The notes beneath the pieces are model-generated. The model did not search any database. It was not told the DNA's origin and saw nothing but the letters and a program-made list of their open reading frames with translations. A program made the translations under genes and the position numbers. From Streptomyces sp. 2114.4 (lineage in GTDB: Bacteria > Actinomycetota > Actinomycetes > Streptomycetales > Streptomycetaceae), in NCBI RefSeq assembly GCF_900187385.1, contig NZ_FYEY01000001.1:3162001-3226000 (forward strand): a stretch of 64,000 bases of DNA, in the 5' to 3' direction. This document shows, one piece after another, positions 15,683-26,623 of the stretch (position 1 is the first letter of the stretch; each line of letters opens with the position of its first letter).

Positions 15683-16441
15683 TTACTGCGGGGGCGGGGC
15701 CGGATCGTCCCGATCCGCCCCCGCCGTGTCACCCTCCCCCGCCCTCGTCCCCACCGCCGCGGCGGGCGCCGCACGCCCGCCCGCCGCCCGGTCCAGCAGC
15801 CCGGTGCGCGCCGCCAGGGCCGCGGCCTCCAGCCGTGACCCCACCTCCAGCTTCATCAGCACCCGCTGGACATGCGTACGCGCCGTACTCGGCGCGATGT
15901 CCATCCCCGCCGCGATCAGCCGCGTGTCCTCGCCGTCCGCGACCCGCATCAAGACCTCGACCTCGCGCGGGGTGAGCAATTCCAGCAGCCGCGCCCCCTC
16001 GTCGTCCGGCTGCGCCGCGGGATGCAGCAACTCCTCGAAGGCCTGCTGCAACAACTGCGGCGCCACCGCCGCCTCCCCCGCCCGCGCCTTCATCATGGCG
16101 CGCTCCACGCCTTCGATCCGCTCGTCGTTACGGACATAACCAGAGGCACCGGCGGCAAAAGCGGCGGCGATCCCGCGCGGACTGGGCACCGGCCCCAGCA
16201 CCACCACCGCGACCTGCGGCCGCTCCCTCTTGATCCGCACGACCGGGTCGAAGGCGCCGGGACGGGCCGGTGCGGCGGTCCCCAGCAGGCACACCTCGGG
16301 CGCCCGGCTCACCACCAGCTCCGCGGCCCCGGCGCTCGGCGCGGCCGCCGCCAGGACGCGGTGCCCGCGCAGCTTCAGCGCCGAGGCCAGCGCCTCCGCG
16401 AGCAGACGGTGATCGTCCACCACCATGAGCCGCACGCCCAT
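15683..16441 (-). CDS. LuxR-type regulator with degenerate receiver
   Basis: The product has 252 aa. The N-terminal receiver fold keeps the acidic pair (VVDDH, 9-10), but the phospho-acceptor position reads LLGT with Gly54 instead of Asp, and the Lys-loop reads GYVRND. It therefore cannot be phosphorylated in the standard way. The LuxR DNA-binding domain is intact: LTPREVEVLMRVADGEDTRL and DIAPSTARTHVQRVLMKLE. The C-terminal tail is Ala/Pro-rich. Start ATG 16441 has AGGGGG upstream. It faces the symporter operon tail to tail and resembles the regulator at 9066-9836, with the galactose genes between them. Signal and targets unknown. Confidence 0.85.
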   Translation of the reverse strand: MGVRLMVVDDHRLLAEALASALKLRGHRVLAAAAPSAGAAELVVSRAPEVCLLGTAAPARPGAFDPVVRIKRERPQVAVVVLGPVPSPRGIAAAFAAGASGYVRNDERIEGVERAMMKARAGEAAVAPQLLQQAFEELLHPAAQPDDEGARLLELLTPREVEVLMRVADGEDTRLIAAGMDIAPSTARTHVQRVLMKLEVGSRLEAAALAARTGLLDRAAGGRAAPAAAVGTRAGEGDTAGADRDDPAPPPQ

Positions 16442-17002
16442 CGAGCAACCCCCTCCACCCCGGCGGGCCCCGGCGCGACCCCTGCCGGGCCGCTCGTCCC
16501 CGGGAAGCTACACGCTCGACTGCCCTCACGCGCCCCCTACCGGGAAGAAGCCCCCGGAATGCTGGAATCCCGGCCAATCTGGGCTGGTTGCTGCTGTTGG
16601 GGGGCGTGGGCGGGCCGTTGGTTCGGCCCGTCGGGCGGGGCGGGCGGGGCACAGGGGCCGGGGTGAAGGGCATAGGGGGCCGAGGCGGCCGAGGCAGGGT
16701 GACGGCGCCCGCTGCGAGGGCGACTGCCGCGAGCGCGACGGCGAGACTGCGCTTACCGCCATAAGCGAACTACCGGACGAATGGCGGAAATTGAACTGCG
16801 GTGGAACTTTCAGGACGCTCCGCCGCGCTCGCGGCCCACCGCAAGGAATGTGATTGAACAAGAAAGAAACCGTGGGCCGGTATCGGCAGGTGACGTCCTG
16901 CGCCTCGCTGTCAGCGTCATGTGCCAAGGTAGGTTCAGCAGTTCGCAGTTCACCAGTTCTGCACTTCCAGAGTTTCCGGGCGAACAGGGGGATCCATTCC
17001 GC
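16442..17002. other. 561-base intergenic region
   Basis: No convincing gene. It carries the promoter of the minus-strand LuxR gene at its left edge. From about 16840 to 16990 it is less GC-rich and probably contains the promoter of the ESX/toxin cluster. No repeats or strong hairpins were noticed. Confidence 0.5.
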
Positions 17003-17434
17003 ATGTCTTTGACCGACGAGATAGCGGCAGTCCATGCCGGACAGCCCGATCCAGGCGCTTTGGTGGGGGAGTTCCGTCGCACCCATGTCCTGCTTCCGAC
17101 GGTCGACGACACCTTCCTGTCGGGCGAGCTGGACGGCATCCGCTGGCTGTACGCCTTCACCGACGAGGACGCACTGAGCCGCTTCGCGCTGTCCCGGGGG
17201 AGCGAGCCCGGGACGGAGTGGCGGTACGTGTCGGTGTCCGGTGCCCGGGTCCTTGACGTGCTGATTCCCGCGATCGAGGGGCCGGCGGGGGTGGCGCTGG
17301 ACGCGGGGAGCGAGCAGGGGGCGCTCTTCCCTCCGGTGTCCGGAATCGTGCCCGACAGTGCCGCCGTCGACGTACCGGCAGGCGACGCGTCCGAAACCGC
17401 ATCACGCACGGGGAAGGCACAGGAATGGGCCTGA
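17003..17434 (+). CDS. SseB-like domain protein of ESX/toxin cluster
   Basis: The product has 143 aa. The core (about 5-105) resembles the SseB N-terminal domain: a helix, then ELDGIRWLYAFTDEDALSRF and WRYVSVSGARVLDVLIP, ending in VALDAGSEQGALFPP. ATG 17003 is chosen because AGGGGGA lies 10 nt upstream; the longer upstream reading is low-quality. Its end overlaps the WXG-like gene by 10 bases. In Streptomyces such proteins commonly precede a WXG-like gene and a large YD-repeat toxin, so a helper or chaperone role in effector export is plausible but unproven. Confidence 0.7.
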   Translation: MSLTDEIAAVHAGQPDPGALVGEFRRTHVLLPTVDDTFLSGELDGIRWLYAFTDEDALSRFALSRGSEPGTEWRYVSVSGARVLDVLIPAIEGPAGVALDAGSEQGALFPPVSGIVPDSAAVDVPAGDASETASRTGKAQEWA

Positions 17435-18048
17435 TTAGTGGCGGCGGATATGAGCTCGATCCGGAGGCTTTTGGGGAACTCACCAAGGGCATTAGGGAGG
17501 CGACGGCCGAGCTGAAGGAGTTGGGTTTCGATATCGAAGCCCAACTCGGCCGTGGTTTCGGCAAATTGTCCTTGGACAGCGTGGAATGCGGCGACGACGG
17601 GCTGGCGTCGGTTCTGGAATCGTTCTGCGACCGCTGGGGCTGGGGCGTGCGCAGCCTGATGCAGGATGCCAACGAATTCTCGAAGAAACTGCAGCTGACC
17701 GCCGGCATCTACTACGAGCAGGAACAGTACCTCTCGGACACGTTGAAGCAGACGACGAACGCGATGCTGGGGGATCCGAGCCTGACGGCCGAGCAGTTGC
17801 ACAAGCGGTCCTGGAGCCAGATCGGCGCGGACAACCCCATTGAGCAGGGTTTGCACCCGGACTTCGATCCGAACTCCGCGGAGTCGAAGCAGGCACGGGA
17901 CAACATGATGGGGGCGGCCCAGAAGACCGTCGAGGACTTCCACTCCGTCCCCGACCGGATGACGCACCCCTTTGACGACCCTGCCGAGGTCACTACGACG
18001 TTCCACGAAGCCAAGAAGTCCGAAGACCACGGGGGCAGTGACAAGTGA
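17425..18048 (+). CDS. WXG100-like protein, ESX-type
   Basis: The product has 207 aa, a WXG100-like helical hairpin with an extended tail. Residues about 8-100 form two helices around the turn FCDRWGWGVRSL, the same WG signature as the protein at 1060-1350. The C-terminal half is polar and probably extended (HPDFDPNSAESKQAR; MTHPFDDPAEVTTTFHEA). It overlaps the SseB-like gene by 10 bases and the toxin gene by 4 (GTGA), so the three are translationally coupled. The likely role is as secretion partner of the toxin through an ESX pathway, inferred from architecture. Confidence 0.75.
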   Translation: MGLISGGGYELDPEAFGELTKGIREATAELKELGFDIEAQLGRGFGKLSLDSVECGDDGLASVLESFCDRWGWGVRSLMQDANEFSKKLQLTAGIYYEQEQYLSDTLKQTTNAMLGDPSLTAEQLHKRSWSQIGADNPIEQGLHPDFDPNSAESKQARDNMMGAAQKTVEDFHSVPDRMTHPFDDPAEVTTTFHEAKKSEDHGGSDK

Positions 18049-21000
18049 ACTGGCTGGGGGATGCCGTCAACAAGGTCGGCGAGGGTGCGCACGAGTTCAC
18101 CGACGCCGTGGAACGCGGTGCCGGTGAGATCGTGGAGTTCGGGGCCGACAAGGTCGGGGACCACCTGGACGCGTTGGGAGCGGACGGCGCGGCCGATGCC
18201 GTCCGCTCGGGCGGCGACAAGCTCGCCGGCGCGCTGGGCGCCCACGTTGATGAGCGTCAGCTCGGGGAGACCCAGGAACCCAAGGAACTCATCCACGGCG
18301 ACGTCGAGAAGATCAACGAGAGTGCGTCGCATCTGAAGGACTTCTCGGCGGCCTTCGACCGGGTGGCCGACGGCATGCGCAAGCTGGGCTCGCACAGAGG
18401 CTGGGGCGGCAAGGCCGCCGACGCCTTCCGGGAGAAGTTCGACATGCATCCCAAGCAGTGGATGCACGCGGCCGATGCCTGCGGCGACGCCTCGAAGGCG
18501 CTGAAGTCGTATGCGGAGACGGTCTCCTGGGCGCAGGGCAAGGCCGCCGACGCGATCGAGAAGTACCGGAAGGCAGAGGAGGCGACGCGGAAGGCCAACG
18601 AGGTCTACGGGGCCAAGGTGAAGTTCTACCTCGGGGATGTCGAGGCCTGGAACGACATTGCAAAGAGCGGAGCCGATCCTGGGCCGGCGCCGCAGAAACC
18701 CGGGAAATTCGTCGATCCCGGCGACAAGGGCCGCGAGGCGGCTCAGGAGATCCTCAAGGAGGCCCGAAGCCAACGCAACGAGGCCGCCGAAAAGGCCCGC
18801 AGCGCCATCGCGGGGGCTTTGGCCCACGCGCCGGACAAGCCTGCGTTCACCGACTTGGCGGGGGCTGCCCTGAAGGACGGCGGCGAGGCGTTCGTCCTGG
18901 AGCACATGCACCTGGCCGGCGGCGCGCTGAAGGCCGGCGCCGAGACGTGGAAGCTCGCCCGCATGGTCAACCCCCTGGACCCCTACAACATCACCCACCC
19001 CTGGAAGTTCCTGGCCAACGCCGGCACCACGCTCATGGGCCTGGCCCAGGCTCCCCTCCACCCGATCGACACCGCCAAGGGCATACTCGGCTCGGGCTGG
19101 GGCAGCGACCCGGTCGACGCGTGGGGCGCCTTGGTGGTGAACGTCGTCGGAGGCAAGGGGGCCGGCGGGCTGGCCAAGGGTGCGGCGAAGGGGGCTGCGA
19201 AGGGGGCCGCCAAAGGCGCGGCCCGAGGTGCTGTCAAGGAGGGCGGCAAGCGGACGGTCATGGACCGGGCCCGGACCGCCTGGTGCAAGATCTTCGGCAA
19301 CGACCCCATCGACATGGCCACCGGCCGGATGATCCTGCCGCAGACCGACATCACCCTCCCCGGCAGCCTCCCACTCACCTTCACCCGCACCTTCGAGTCG
19401 TCCTACCGCACCGGCCGCTGGTTCGGCCCGACCTGGATGAGCACCGTCGACCAACGGCTGGAGATCGACGCCGAGGGCGTCATCCTCATCGGCGAGGAGG
19501 GCAACTTCCTCCTCTACCCACACCCGGCCGTAGGCGTGCCCACCCTCCCCACCGAGGGCGACGGCCACCCCCTGGAGCGCACCCCGGACGGCGACTACCT
19601 CCTCACCGACCCGGTCACCGGCACCCGCCGCTACTTCACCACCTACACCGAAGATCTCGCCGTCCTCGACGAGATATCCGACCGCCGCGGTAACCACCAC
19701 ACCTTTGACTACACCGAAGACGGCACCCCCACCGCTATCACGCACAGCGCCGGCTACCGCCTCCTACTCACCACCGACGAAGGCCGCATCACCGCCCTTC
19801 ACCTCGCCGGTGCCGCCCCCGACGGCACCGACCAACTCCTGATGACGTATGGCTACGACGACGCCGGCAACCTCATCACCACCACCAACTCCTCCGGCCT
19901 CCCGCTCCGCTTCACCTACGACGACCACGGCCGCATCACGTCTTGGACGGACACCAACAACAGCAGCTACACCTACGTCTACGACGAGGACGACCGCTGC
20001 ACCTCGCAGGGCGGCATAGCGGGCCACCTCCGCGCCCAGTTCACCTGGGGCGAGCCGGATCCCGTAACGGGCCTGCGCACCAACCTGCTCCACAACTCCC
20101 AGGGCGGCGTCACCCGCTACGAGGTCAACGAACGCCACCAGATCGTCGCGGAGAGCGACCCCACAGGCGCCACCACCCGCACGGTCCGCGACGCCAAGCA
20201 CCGCGTCCTGTCCACCACCGACCCATTGGGTCGCACCACTCGCTTCACCTACGACGACACGGGCCGCCCCACCACCGTCGTCCTCCCCGACGGCTCCACC
20301 GCCACCACCAGCTACAACGATCTCGGCCTGCCCCTGACCGCCACCGGCCCGGACGGCACCGCCTGGACCCACACATACGACGCCAACGGCAACCGGACCT
20401 CCACCACCGACCCCACGGGTGCCAGCACCACCTACACCCACGACGCACGCGGCCACGTCTCCTCGGTCACCGATGCCGTCGGCAACACCACTCGCCTCTA
20501 CTGCAACGAGGCCGGCCTGCCCCTGACCGTCACCGACCCGCTGGGGGCCGCCACCCATTACCGCCGCGACGCCTTCGGCCGCACCACCTCCGTCACCGAC
20601 CCCCTGGGCGAGACCACCCACATGGTGTGGACCGTCGAAGGCAAGCTGGCGGCCCGCATCGACGCCACCGGCGCCACCGAGGAATGGACCTACGACGGCG
20701 AAGGCAACCGCCTCACCCACACCGACGCCATCGGCCAGACCACCCGCTACGAATACGGCCACTTCGACCTGCTCACGGCCCGCACCGACCCCGACGGCGT
20801 CCGCCACGAGTTCACCCACGACACCGAACTCCGCCTCACCCAGGTCACCAACCCCCAAGGTCTGACCTGGAACTACACCTACGACGGCGCCGGCCACCTG
20901 ATATCCGAGACCGACTTCGACGACCGCGTCCTGACCTACGCCCACGACCCGGCGGGCCAACTGCTGACCCGCACCAACGCCCTCGGCGAGGTCACCAGCT

Positions 21001-22820
21001 ACACCCGCGACACCCTCGGCCGCATCACCGAGAAGAACGCCGCCGGCCTGGTCACGACGTTCACTCACGACGCGTCCGGCAACCTCCAGCAGGCCGCCAA
21101 CCCCGACGCGACGGTCACCTACACCCGCGACATCCTTGGCCGCGTCACCGCCGAGTCCGTCAACGGCCGCACCATGACGTTCACCTACGACGCCCTGGGC
21201 CGCCGCACCTCCCGCACCACCCCCACCGGCCACACCACCACCTACACCTACGACGCGGCGGGCAACCGCACCGCCATGGACGTCGCTGGCCACGTCCTCA
21301 CCTTCGACCATGACGCGGCAGGCCAGGAACTCACCCGCACCATCGGCGACAACCTGCAACTCGCCCACACATGGGACCCCACCGGCCGCCTCACTGCCCA
21401 GTCCCTCACCACAGCAGCCACGGGCACGCTCCAGTCCCCCACCGGGATGGGCGGGACACCGAATCCTGCCGCTACCGAAGCCCAACGGGTCTTCCACCGC
21501 GGCTACACCTACCGCCCCGACGGCAACCTCACCGCCATCGACGACTCCCACACCGGCCGCCGCACCTTCGACCTCGACCGCGCCGGCCGCGTCACCGCCG
21601 TCCACGCCACCGACTGGACCGAGACCTACGCCTACGACGAAGCCGGCAACCAAACTCACGCCACCTGGCCAGACCGCCACCCCAGCCCCTCAGCCCGAGG
21701 CGACCGCACCTACACCGGCACCAACATCACCCGCGCCGGCCGCATCCGCTACGAACACGACGAACTCGGCCGCGTAACCCTCCGCCAGAAGACTCGCCTC
21801 TCCCGAAAACCCGACACCTGGCACTACACCTGGAACACCGAGGACCGCCTCACTACCGTCGTCACGCCCGACGGCGTCACCTGGCGTTACCTCTACGATC
21901 CCCTCGGCCGACGCAATGCGAAGCAGCGTGTAGCACATGACAACACGGTGATTGAACATGTTGTCTTCAGCTGGGACGGCGCCAACCTCGCCGAACAGAG
22001 CGCCCATACCTCGGACTCGCCGGATTTCATCGCCCTGACCTGGGACCACGACGGACTCCGTCTCATTTCCCAAACCGAGCGAAAAACACTTCCCGATGGC
22101 CCTCAACAGAAAATCGATCTGCGATTCTTCACTGCCATCACCGACCTCGTTGGCGCACCAACGTTTCTCGTTGATGAGCATGGCCACATAGCCTGGCACA
22201 CCTGCACTACCCTCTGGGGCGCCACATCCTGGAACCGCACCGCAACCGCCTACACACCTTTGCGTTTCCCGGGCCAGTATTTCGACCCTGAAACAGGCCT
22301 GCACTACAACATCCACCGCTACTACGATCCAGAGGACGGGAGATATCTTTCCGCGGACCCGTTGGGCCTTGCACCCTCCCCCAACCCGATTACATACGTT
22401 GAGAACCCGCACATCTGGGCAGACCCGCTCGGCCTAACCCCTTGCACCCCAGAAGGGGTAGAGGTTGTTCCCGGGGATGACTTGGGGACACTCTTTCATT
22501 ACACGAATGAAAAGGGTTACCAGGGTATCCTGGAGAGTGGGGAACTTCGCCCCTCACTGAAGGCCAACAATCCCAAGGACGCCCGATATGGCGACGGCCA
22601 ATACCTCTCGGATGTAAGGCCTGGCACGAAGACTGCAGGTCAGCTGTCTCATGCCTTTCTGCGTGTACCTTGGGCTGGCCATAAGTTTAGCCACTTCATG
22701 GAGATAGATGTTCGTGGCCTCGACGTGTGGCGCTCCGTGGATCGACCAGACGTGTATCTTATACCGGGCCAGCAACCCTTGAGCATAGCCGGACGAATAG
22801 TCACCCACGGAAAGAACTGA
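18045..22820 (+). CDS. polymorphic YD-repeat toxin with HYD1-type ADP-ribosyltransferase tip
   Basis: The product has 1591 aa. Residues 1-about 200 are a helical WXG/LXG-like export domain (GWGGKAADAFREKF). An alanine/glycine linker is followed by a DUF6531 domain at about 420-500 (GNDPIDMATGRMILPQTDI). Many YD repeats (xYDxxGRLTxxT type) run from about 600 to 1400. The Rhs core ends with FPGQYFDPETGLHYNIHRYY and ADPLGL (about 1408-1465). The variable tip (about 1480-1591) opens with LFHYTNEKGYQGILESGELR and DARYGDGQYLSD, the signature of HYD1 ADP-ribosyltransferase toxins, which would modify a target with ADP-ribose from NAD. The tip DNA has markedly lower GC than the body. Target unknown; the immunity gene follows after 2 bases. 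Confidence 0.9.
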   Translation: MNWLGDAVNKVGEGAHEFTDAVERGAGEIVEFGADKVGDHLDALGADGAADAVRSGGDKLAGALGAHVDERQLGETQEPKELIHGDVEKINESASHLKDFSAAFDRVADGMRKLGSHRGWGGKAADAFREKFDMHPKQWMHAADACGDASKALKSYAETVSWAQGKAADAIEKYRKAEEATRKANEVYGAKVKFYLGDVEAWNDIAKSGADPGPAPQKPGKFVDPGDKGREAAQEILKEARSQRNEAAEKARSAIAGALAHAPDKPAFTDLAGAALKDGGEAFVLEHMHLAGGALKAGAETWKLARMVNPLDPYNITHPWKFLANAGTTLMGLAQAPLHPIDTAKGILGSGWGSDPVDAWGALVVNVVGGKGAGGLAKGAAKGAAKGAAKGAARGAVKEGGKRTVMDRARTAWCKIFGNDPIDMATGRMILPQTDITLPGSLPLTFTRTFESSYRTGRWFGPTWMSTVDQRLEIDAEGVILIGEEGNFLLYPHPAVGVPTLPTEGDGHPLERTPDGDYLLTDPVTGTRRYFTTYTEDLAVLDEISDRRGNHHTFDYTEDGTPTAITHSAGYRLLLTTDEGRITALHLAGAAPDGTDQLLMTYGYDDAGNLITTTNSSGLPLRFTYDDHGRITSWTDTNNSSYTYVYDEDDRCTSQGGIAGHLRAQFTWGEPDPVTGLRTNLLHNSQGGVTRYEVNERHQIVAESDPTGATTRTVRDAKHRVLSTTDPLGRTTRFTYDDTGRPTTVVLPDGSTATTSYNDLGLPLTATGPDGTAWTHTYDANGNRTSTTDPTGASTTYTHDARGHVSSVTDAVGNTTRLYCNEAGLPLTVTDPLGAATHYRRDAFGRTTSVTDPLGETTHMVWTVEGKLAARIDATGATEEWTYDGEGNRLTHTDAIGQTTRYEYGHFDLLTARTDPDGVRHEFTHDTELRLTQVTNPQGLTWNYTYDGAGHLISETDFDDRVLTYAHDPAGQLLTRTNALGEVTSYTRDTLGRITEKNAAGLVTTFTHDASGNLQQAANPDATVTYTRDILGRVTAESVNGRTMTFTYDALGRRTSRTTPTGHTTTYTYDAAGNRTAMDVAGHVLTFDHDAAGQELTRTIGDNLQLAHTWDPTGRLTAQSLTTAATGTLQSPTGMGGTPNPAATEAQRVFHRGYTYRPDGNLTAIDDSHTGRRTFDLDRAGRVTAVHATDWTETYAYDEAGNQTHATWPDRHPSPSARGDRTYTGTNITRAGRIRYEHDELGRVTLRQKTRLSRKPDTWHYTWNTEDRLTTVVTPDGVTWRYLYDPLGRRNAKQRVAHDNTVIEHVVFSWDGANLAEQSAHTSDSPDFIALTWDHDGLRLISQTERKTLPDGPQQKIDLRFFTAITDLVGAPTFLVDEHGHIAWHTCTTLWGATSWNRTATAYTPLRFPGQYFDPETGLHYNIHRYYDPEDGRYLSADPLGLAPSPNPITYVENPHIWADPLGLTPCTPEGVEVVPGDDLGTLFHYTNEKGYQGILESGELRPSLKANNPKDARYGDGQYLSDVRPGTKTAGQLSHAFLRVPWAGHKFSHFMEIDVRGLDVWRSVDRPDVYLIPGQQPLSIAGRIVTHGKN

Positions 22821-22822
22821 TC

Positions 22823-23110
22823 ATGCAGTACTGGAAAGTCACCTGGCATCACGGCTTCAAAGAAGAGCCAGTCACCCTCTTTAGCGAGATCGGCGAGGAT
22901 GGCTATGAGGTGCGCAAGGTCCAAGAGTATCGAGATGGACGCCTACTGCGCACGGACGGGACTGATGAGACTGCGGAAATTGGACTGAGCGAAATCCCTG
23001 TCGGACGTATCGAAGATGTTGCCGCACAGCCAGAATTCTCCGCATTTGTCATCTCGAAGGCCGACTTCGAATCCATGTGGAATTGCGCATCTGGGCATGG
23101 CGATAGCTGA
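22823..23110 (+). CDS. DUF6881-like immunity protein
   Basis: The product has 95 aa. The sequence MQYWKVTWHHGF, then PVTLFSEIGEDGYEVRKVQ and EYRDG, matches my recollection of the DUF6881 family, small cytoplasmic proteins often found directly after HYD1-type toxins. ATG 22823 starts 2 bases after the toxin stop, with GGAAAGAA inside the toxin 3' end, so it must be co-expressed. The predicted role is binding and neutralising the ADP-ribosyltransferase tip. GC is about 56 % by hand count of 180 bases, like the toxin tip, so the pair probably moved as a unit. Immunity function is inferred from position and family. Confidence 0.82.
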   Translation: MQYWKVTWHHGFKEEPVTLFSEIGEDGYEVRKVQEYRDGRLLRTDGTDETAEIGLSEIPVGRIEDVAAQPEFSAFVISKADFESMWNCASGHGDS

Positions 23111-23250
23111 CTCCAGGACGTCGTCTACCCATATTGTAGGTACAGTTGAGCGACTCCGGCTCCAACAGGTGGCGTCCGCCCCAGACACCGCGACATCACC
23201 TCACTTAAGCCCTTCCCGGCTTTTCGGCCGGCCTCGGAGGGAAAAAATAG

Positions 23251-24141
23251 ATGACTACACCGCAACAGCCACCAGGTGGTTTCGGGCAGGCGCCGGGATA
23301 CGGTGCGCCGCAAGTATTCCCGCCGCCCGGTCAGCCCGCCGGGTATCCGGCAGGTCCCGCACCCGGCGGGCCCGCGCCGTACGGACCACAGCCTCACCCC
23401 GCCGGGCCGATGCCGTACGCACAACCGGCCCCGGGCCCCTACGGGATGCCCCAGCAGGCCCCCCAGTTCGGGTACGGCGGCGGGCCCGGCATGCCGCCGC
23501 CCATACCGCCGAGGCGGAAGGCCGGGAAGGTGTGGGGCATCATCGGCGCCGTGGCCGGCATGGTGGTGATCGGGACGCTGGCGTCGAACGCGGCGTTCAG
23601 GGGCGGGGGGAGTTCGTCGGGCGGGTCGTCCGGCGGGCCGAGGTACCGGATCGCGGTGCCGCAGACGCTGGTGGGCGGGGAGTACAAGCTCGCCAAGGAC
23701 ATATCCCAGCAGGCCGGCCGTTCGGTGCCGAGTGAGGGGGCCAATGAGCACGACATCAAGACGGCAGGCGGCCAGTACACGAGCGGGACCAAGTCACTGG
23801 TGATGCTGGGGCTCTACGGCGTCATTGATGATCCCGAGACGGCCGTCGACCACACCATCCGAGGCATGACGCGCGACGGGAAGACGGAAGTCGCCGTGGC
23901 GGACAAGGAGTTCACTCCCAGCGGGGGCGGCGATTCGCTCATCTGCGGGGTGGATGTGCGGACGGAAATGGGGCAGAAGATCACGGTGCCGTTCTGTGTC
24001 TGGGCCGATTCCAGTACGAGCGGGAACGTCGCCGAAACCGATGCCTCGAAACTGTCGAAGGAGCCGCAGTCCGTCGACCTCCAGGAATTCGCCGACAAGG
24101 CGGACAAGATTCGCCGTGAGGTCAGGAAACCGCTGGGATGA
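23251..24141 (+). CDS. proline-rich single-pass membrane protein
   Basis: The product has 296 aa. The N-terminal about 88 residues are a cytoplasmic Pro/Gly/Gln-rich tail (GYGAPQ, PQQAPQF repeats), followed by RRKAGK, one membrane helix (about 92-112, VWGIIGAVAGMVVIGTLASN), a Gly/Ser linker and an extracellular domain (about 130-296) with two Cys (LICGVD; PFCVWAD) that may form a disulfide. This topology is common in Streptomyces near ESX and toxin loci. ATG 23251 follows the immunity gene by 140 bases and has GGAGGG upstream. No enzymatic motif was seen. A role in the toxin cluster is possible only by proximity. Confidence 0.7.
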   Translation: MTTPQQPPGGFGQAPGYGAPQVFPPPGQPAGYPAGPAPGGPAPYGPQPHPAGPMPYAQPAPGPYGMPQQAPQFGYGGGPGMPPPIPPRRKAGKVWGIIGAVAGMVVIGTLASNAAFRGGGSSSGGSSGGPRYRIAVPQTLVGGEYKLAKDISQQAGRSVPSEGANEHDIKTAGGQYTSGTKSLVMLGLYGVIDDPETAVDHTIRGMTRDGKTEVAVADKEFTPSGGGDSLICGVDVRTEMGQKITVPFCVWADSSTSGNVAETDASKLSKEPQSVDLQEFADKADKIRREVRKPLG

Positions 24142-24305
24142 GTCTCGCCCCGGGATGATTTCCCGCCGCTGCCGCCGCCCCCGTACGCGAGACGCCCCTG
24201 AAGCTCCGCCGGTCGCCACGCCATCAGGGGATCTGTTCCCCACGGTGACAGGCGGCGCGCCCCAGGGACCGCACGCTCCAGGAGCCGCGCGCTCCGCCCG
24301 TCCCC

Positions 24306-26105
<1,800 letters not shown>

Positions 26106-26213
26106 TCCGCTCCTGCACTTCAGATCGATCGACCTACCCAGCCTAGTCGGCGTGAGGAGGAGGACCGCCGGGAGATGAGTATCCGTACCGATGGCGGGGG
26201 CTAACGGCGGCCC

Positions 26214-26219
26214 TAGCGT
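26214..26219 (+). promoter_or_regulatory. -10 element, leaderless start at 26227
   Basis: TAGCGT followed by 7 nt and ATG. It has the same spacing as the elements before tamR, the O-mannosyltransferase and the YbaK gene. Confidence 0.5.
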
Positions 26220-26226
26220 CGGCGGC

Positions 26227-26592
26227 ATGATCAACGACCAGGCTGCGGCCGCCCCTTCCGTGTCCGACACCGCACCGTCGGTGACCGGCTCCGCCGCGGG
26301 CCGCATCGTCGCCGGCCTGCTGGTGCTGGCGTTCGCCGGGGTGACCGGGCTGTTCGCGCCGTTTCTGGTGATGGCGAGCGACGGCTGCTCCGAGGAGGAC
26401 GCCCGCACGATCTGTTCCGTGGGTGCCCAGCAGGTCGTCGGCAACCTGCCGGTCATCGCCGCCTTCGTGGCCGCCCTGCTGGCCGTGGTGGGTATGAGCA
26501 GCCGTGGTGGCGCCGGCCGGGGCTGCCTTCTGGCGGCTCCGTGTCTGCTGGTCGTGGCTTGGGTGGTGTCGATGGCTCTCGCGGGCTCCTGA
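26227..26592 (+). CDS. small membrane protein, hypothetical
   Basis: The product has 121 aa with an N-terminal polar segment and about three hydrophobic helices (from IVAGLLVLAFAGVTGLFAPF to the C-terminal CLLVVAWVVSMAL). Two Cys flank an acidic loop (DGCSEEDARTICS) that is probably outside the membrane and could form a disulfide. Start ATG 26227 is selected because a perfect TAGCGT (26214-26219) lies 7 nt before it, with no ribosome site, the leaderless pattern; ATG 26191 is an alternative. It is divergent from the ABC-F gene. Not recognised. Confidence 0.6.
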   Translation: MINDQAAAAPSVSDTAPSVTGSAAGRIVAGLLVLAFAGVTGLFAPFLVMASDGCSEEDARTICSVGAQQVVGNLPVIAAFVAALLAVVGMSSRGGAGRGCLLAAPCLLVVAWVVSMALAGS

Positions 26593-26611
26593 GGTGCCGG
26601 GGCCCCCGTTG

Positions 26612-26617
26612 TAACGT
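26612..26617 (+). promoter_or_regulatory. -10 element, leaderless start at 26624
   Basis: TAACGT is placed 6 nt before the ATG with no Shine-Dalgarno between them. Confidence 0.5.
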
Positions 26618-26623
26618 GCCGTC

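Noticed and set aside
19764..21680. A 638-codon minus-strand frame opposite the YD repeats
   Set aside because: It mirrors the repeat DNA (Gly/Val-rich) and has no independent evidence of coding.
19850..21700. Possible CRISPR-like repetition
   Set aside because: The repetition comes from protein YD repeats with diverged DNA. There are no constant repeats with unique spacers and no cas genes.
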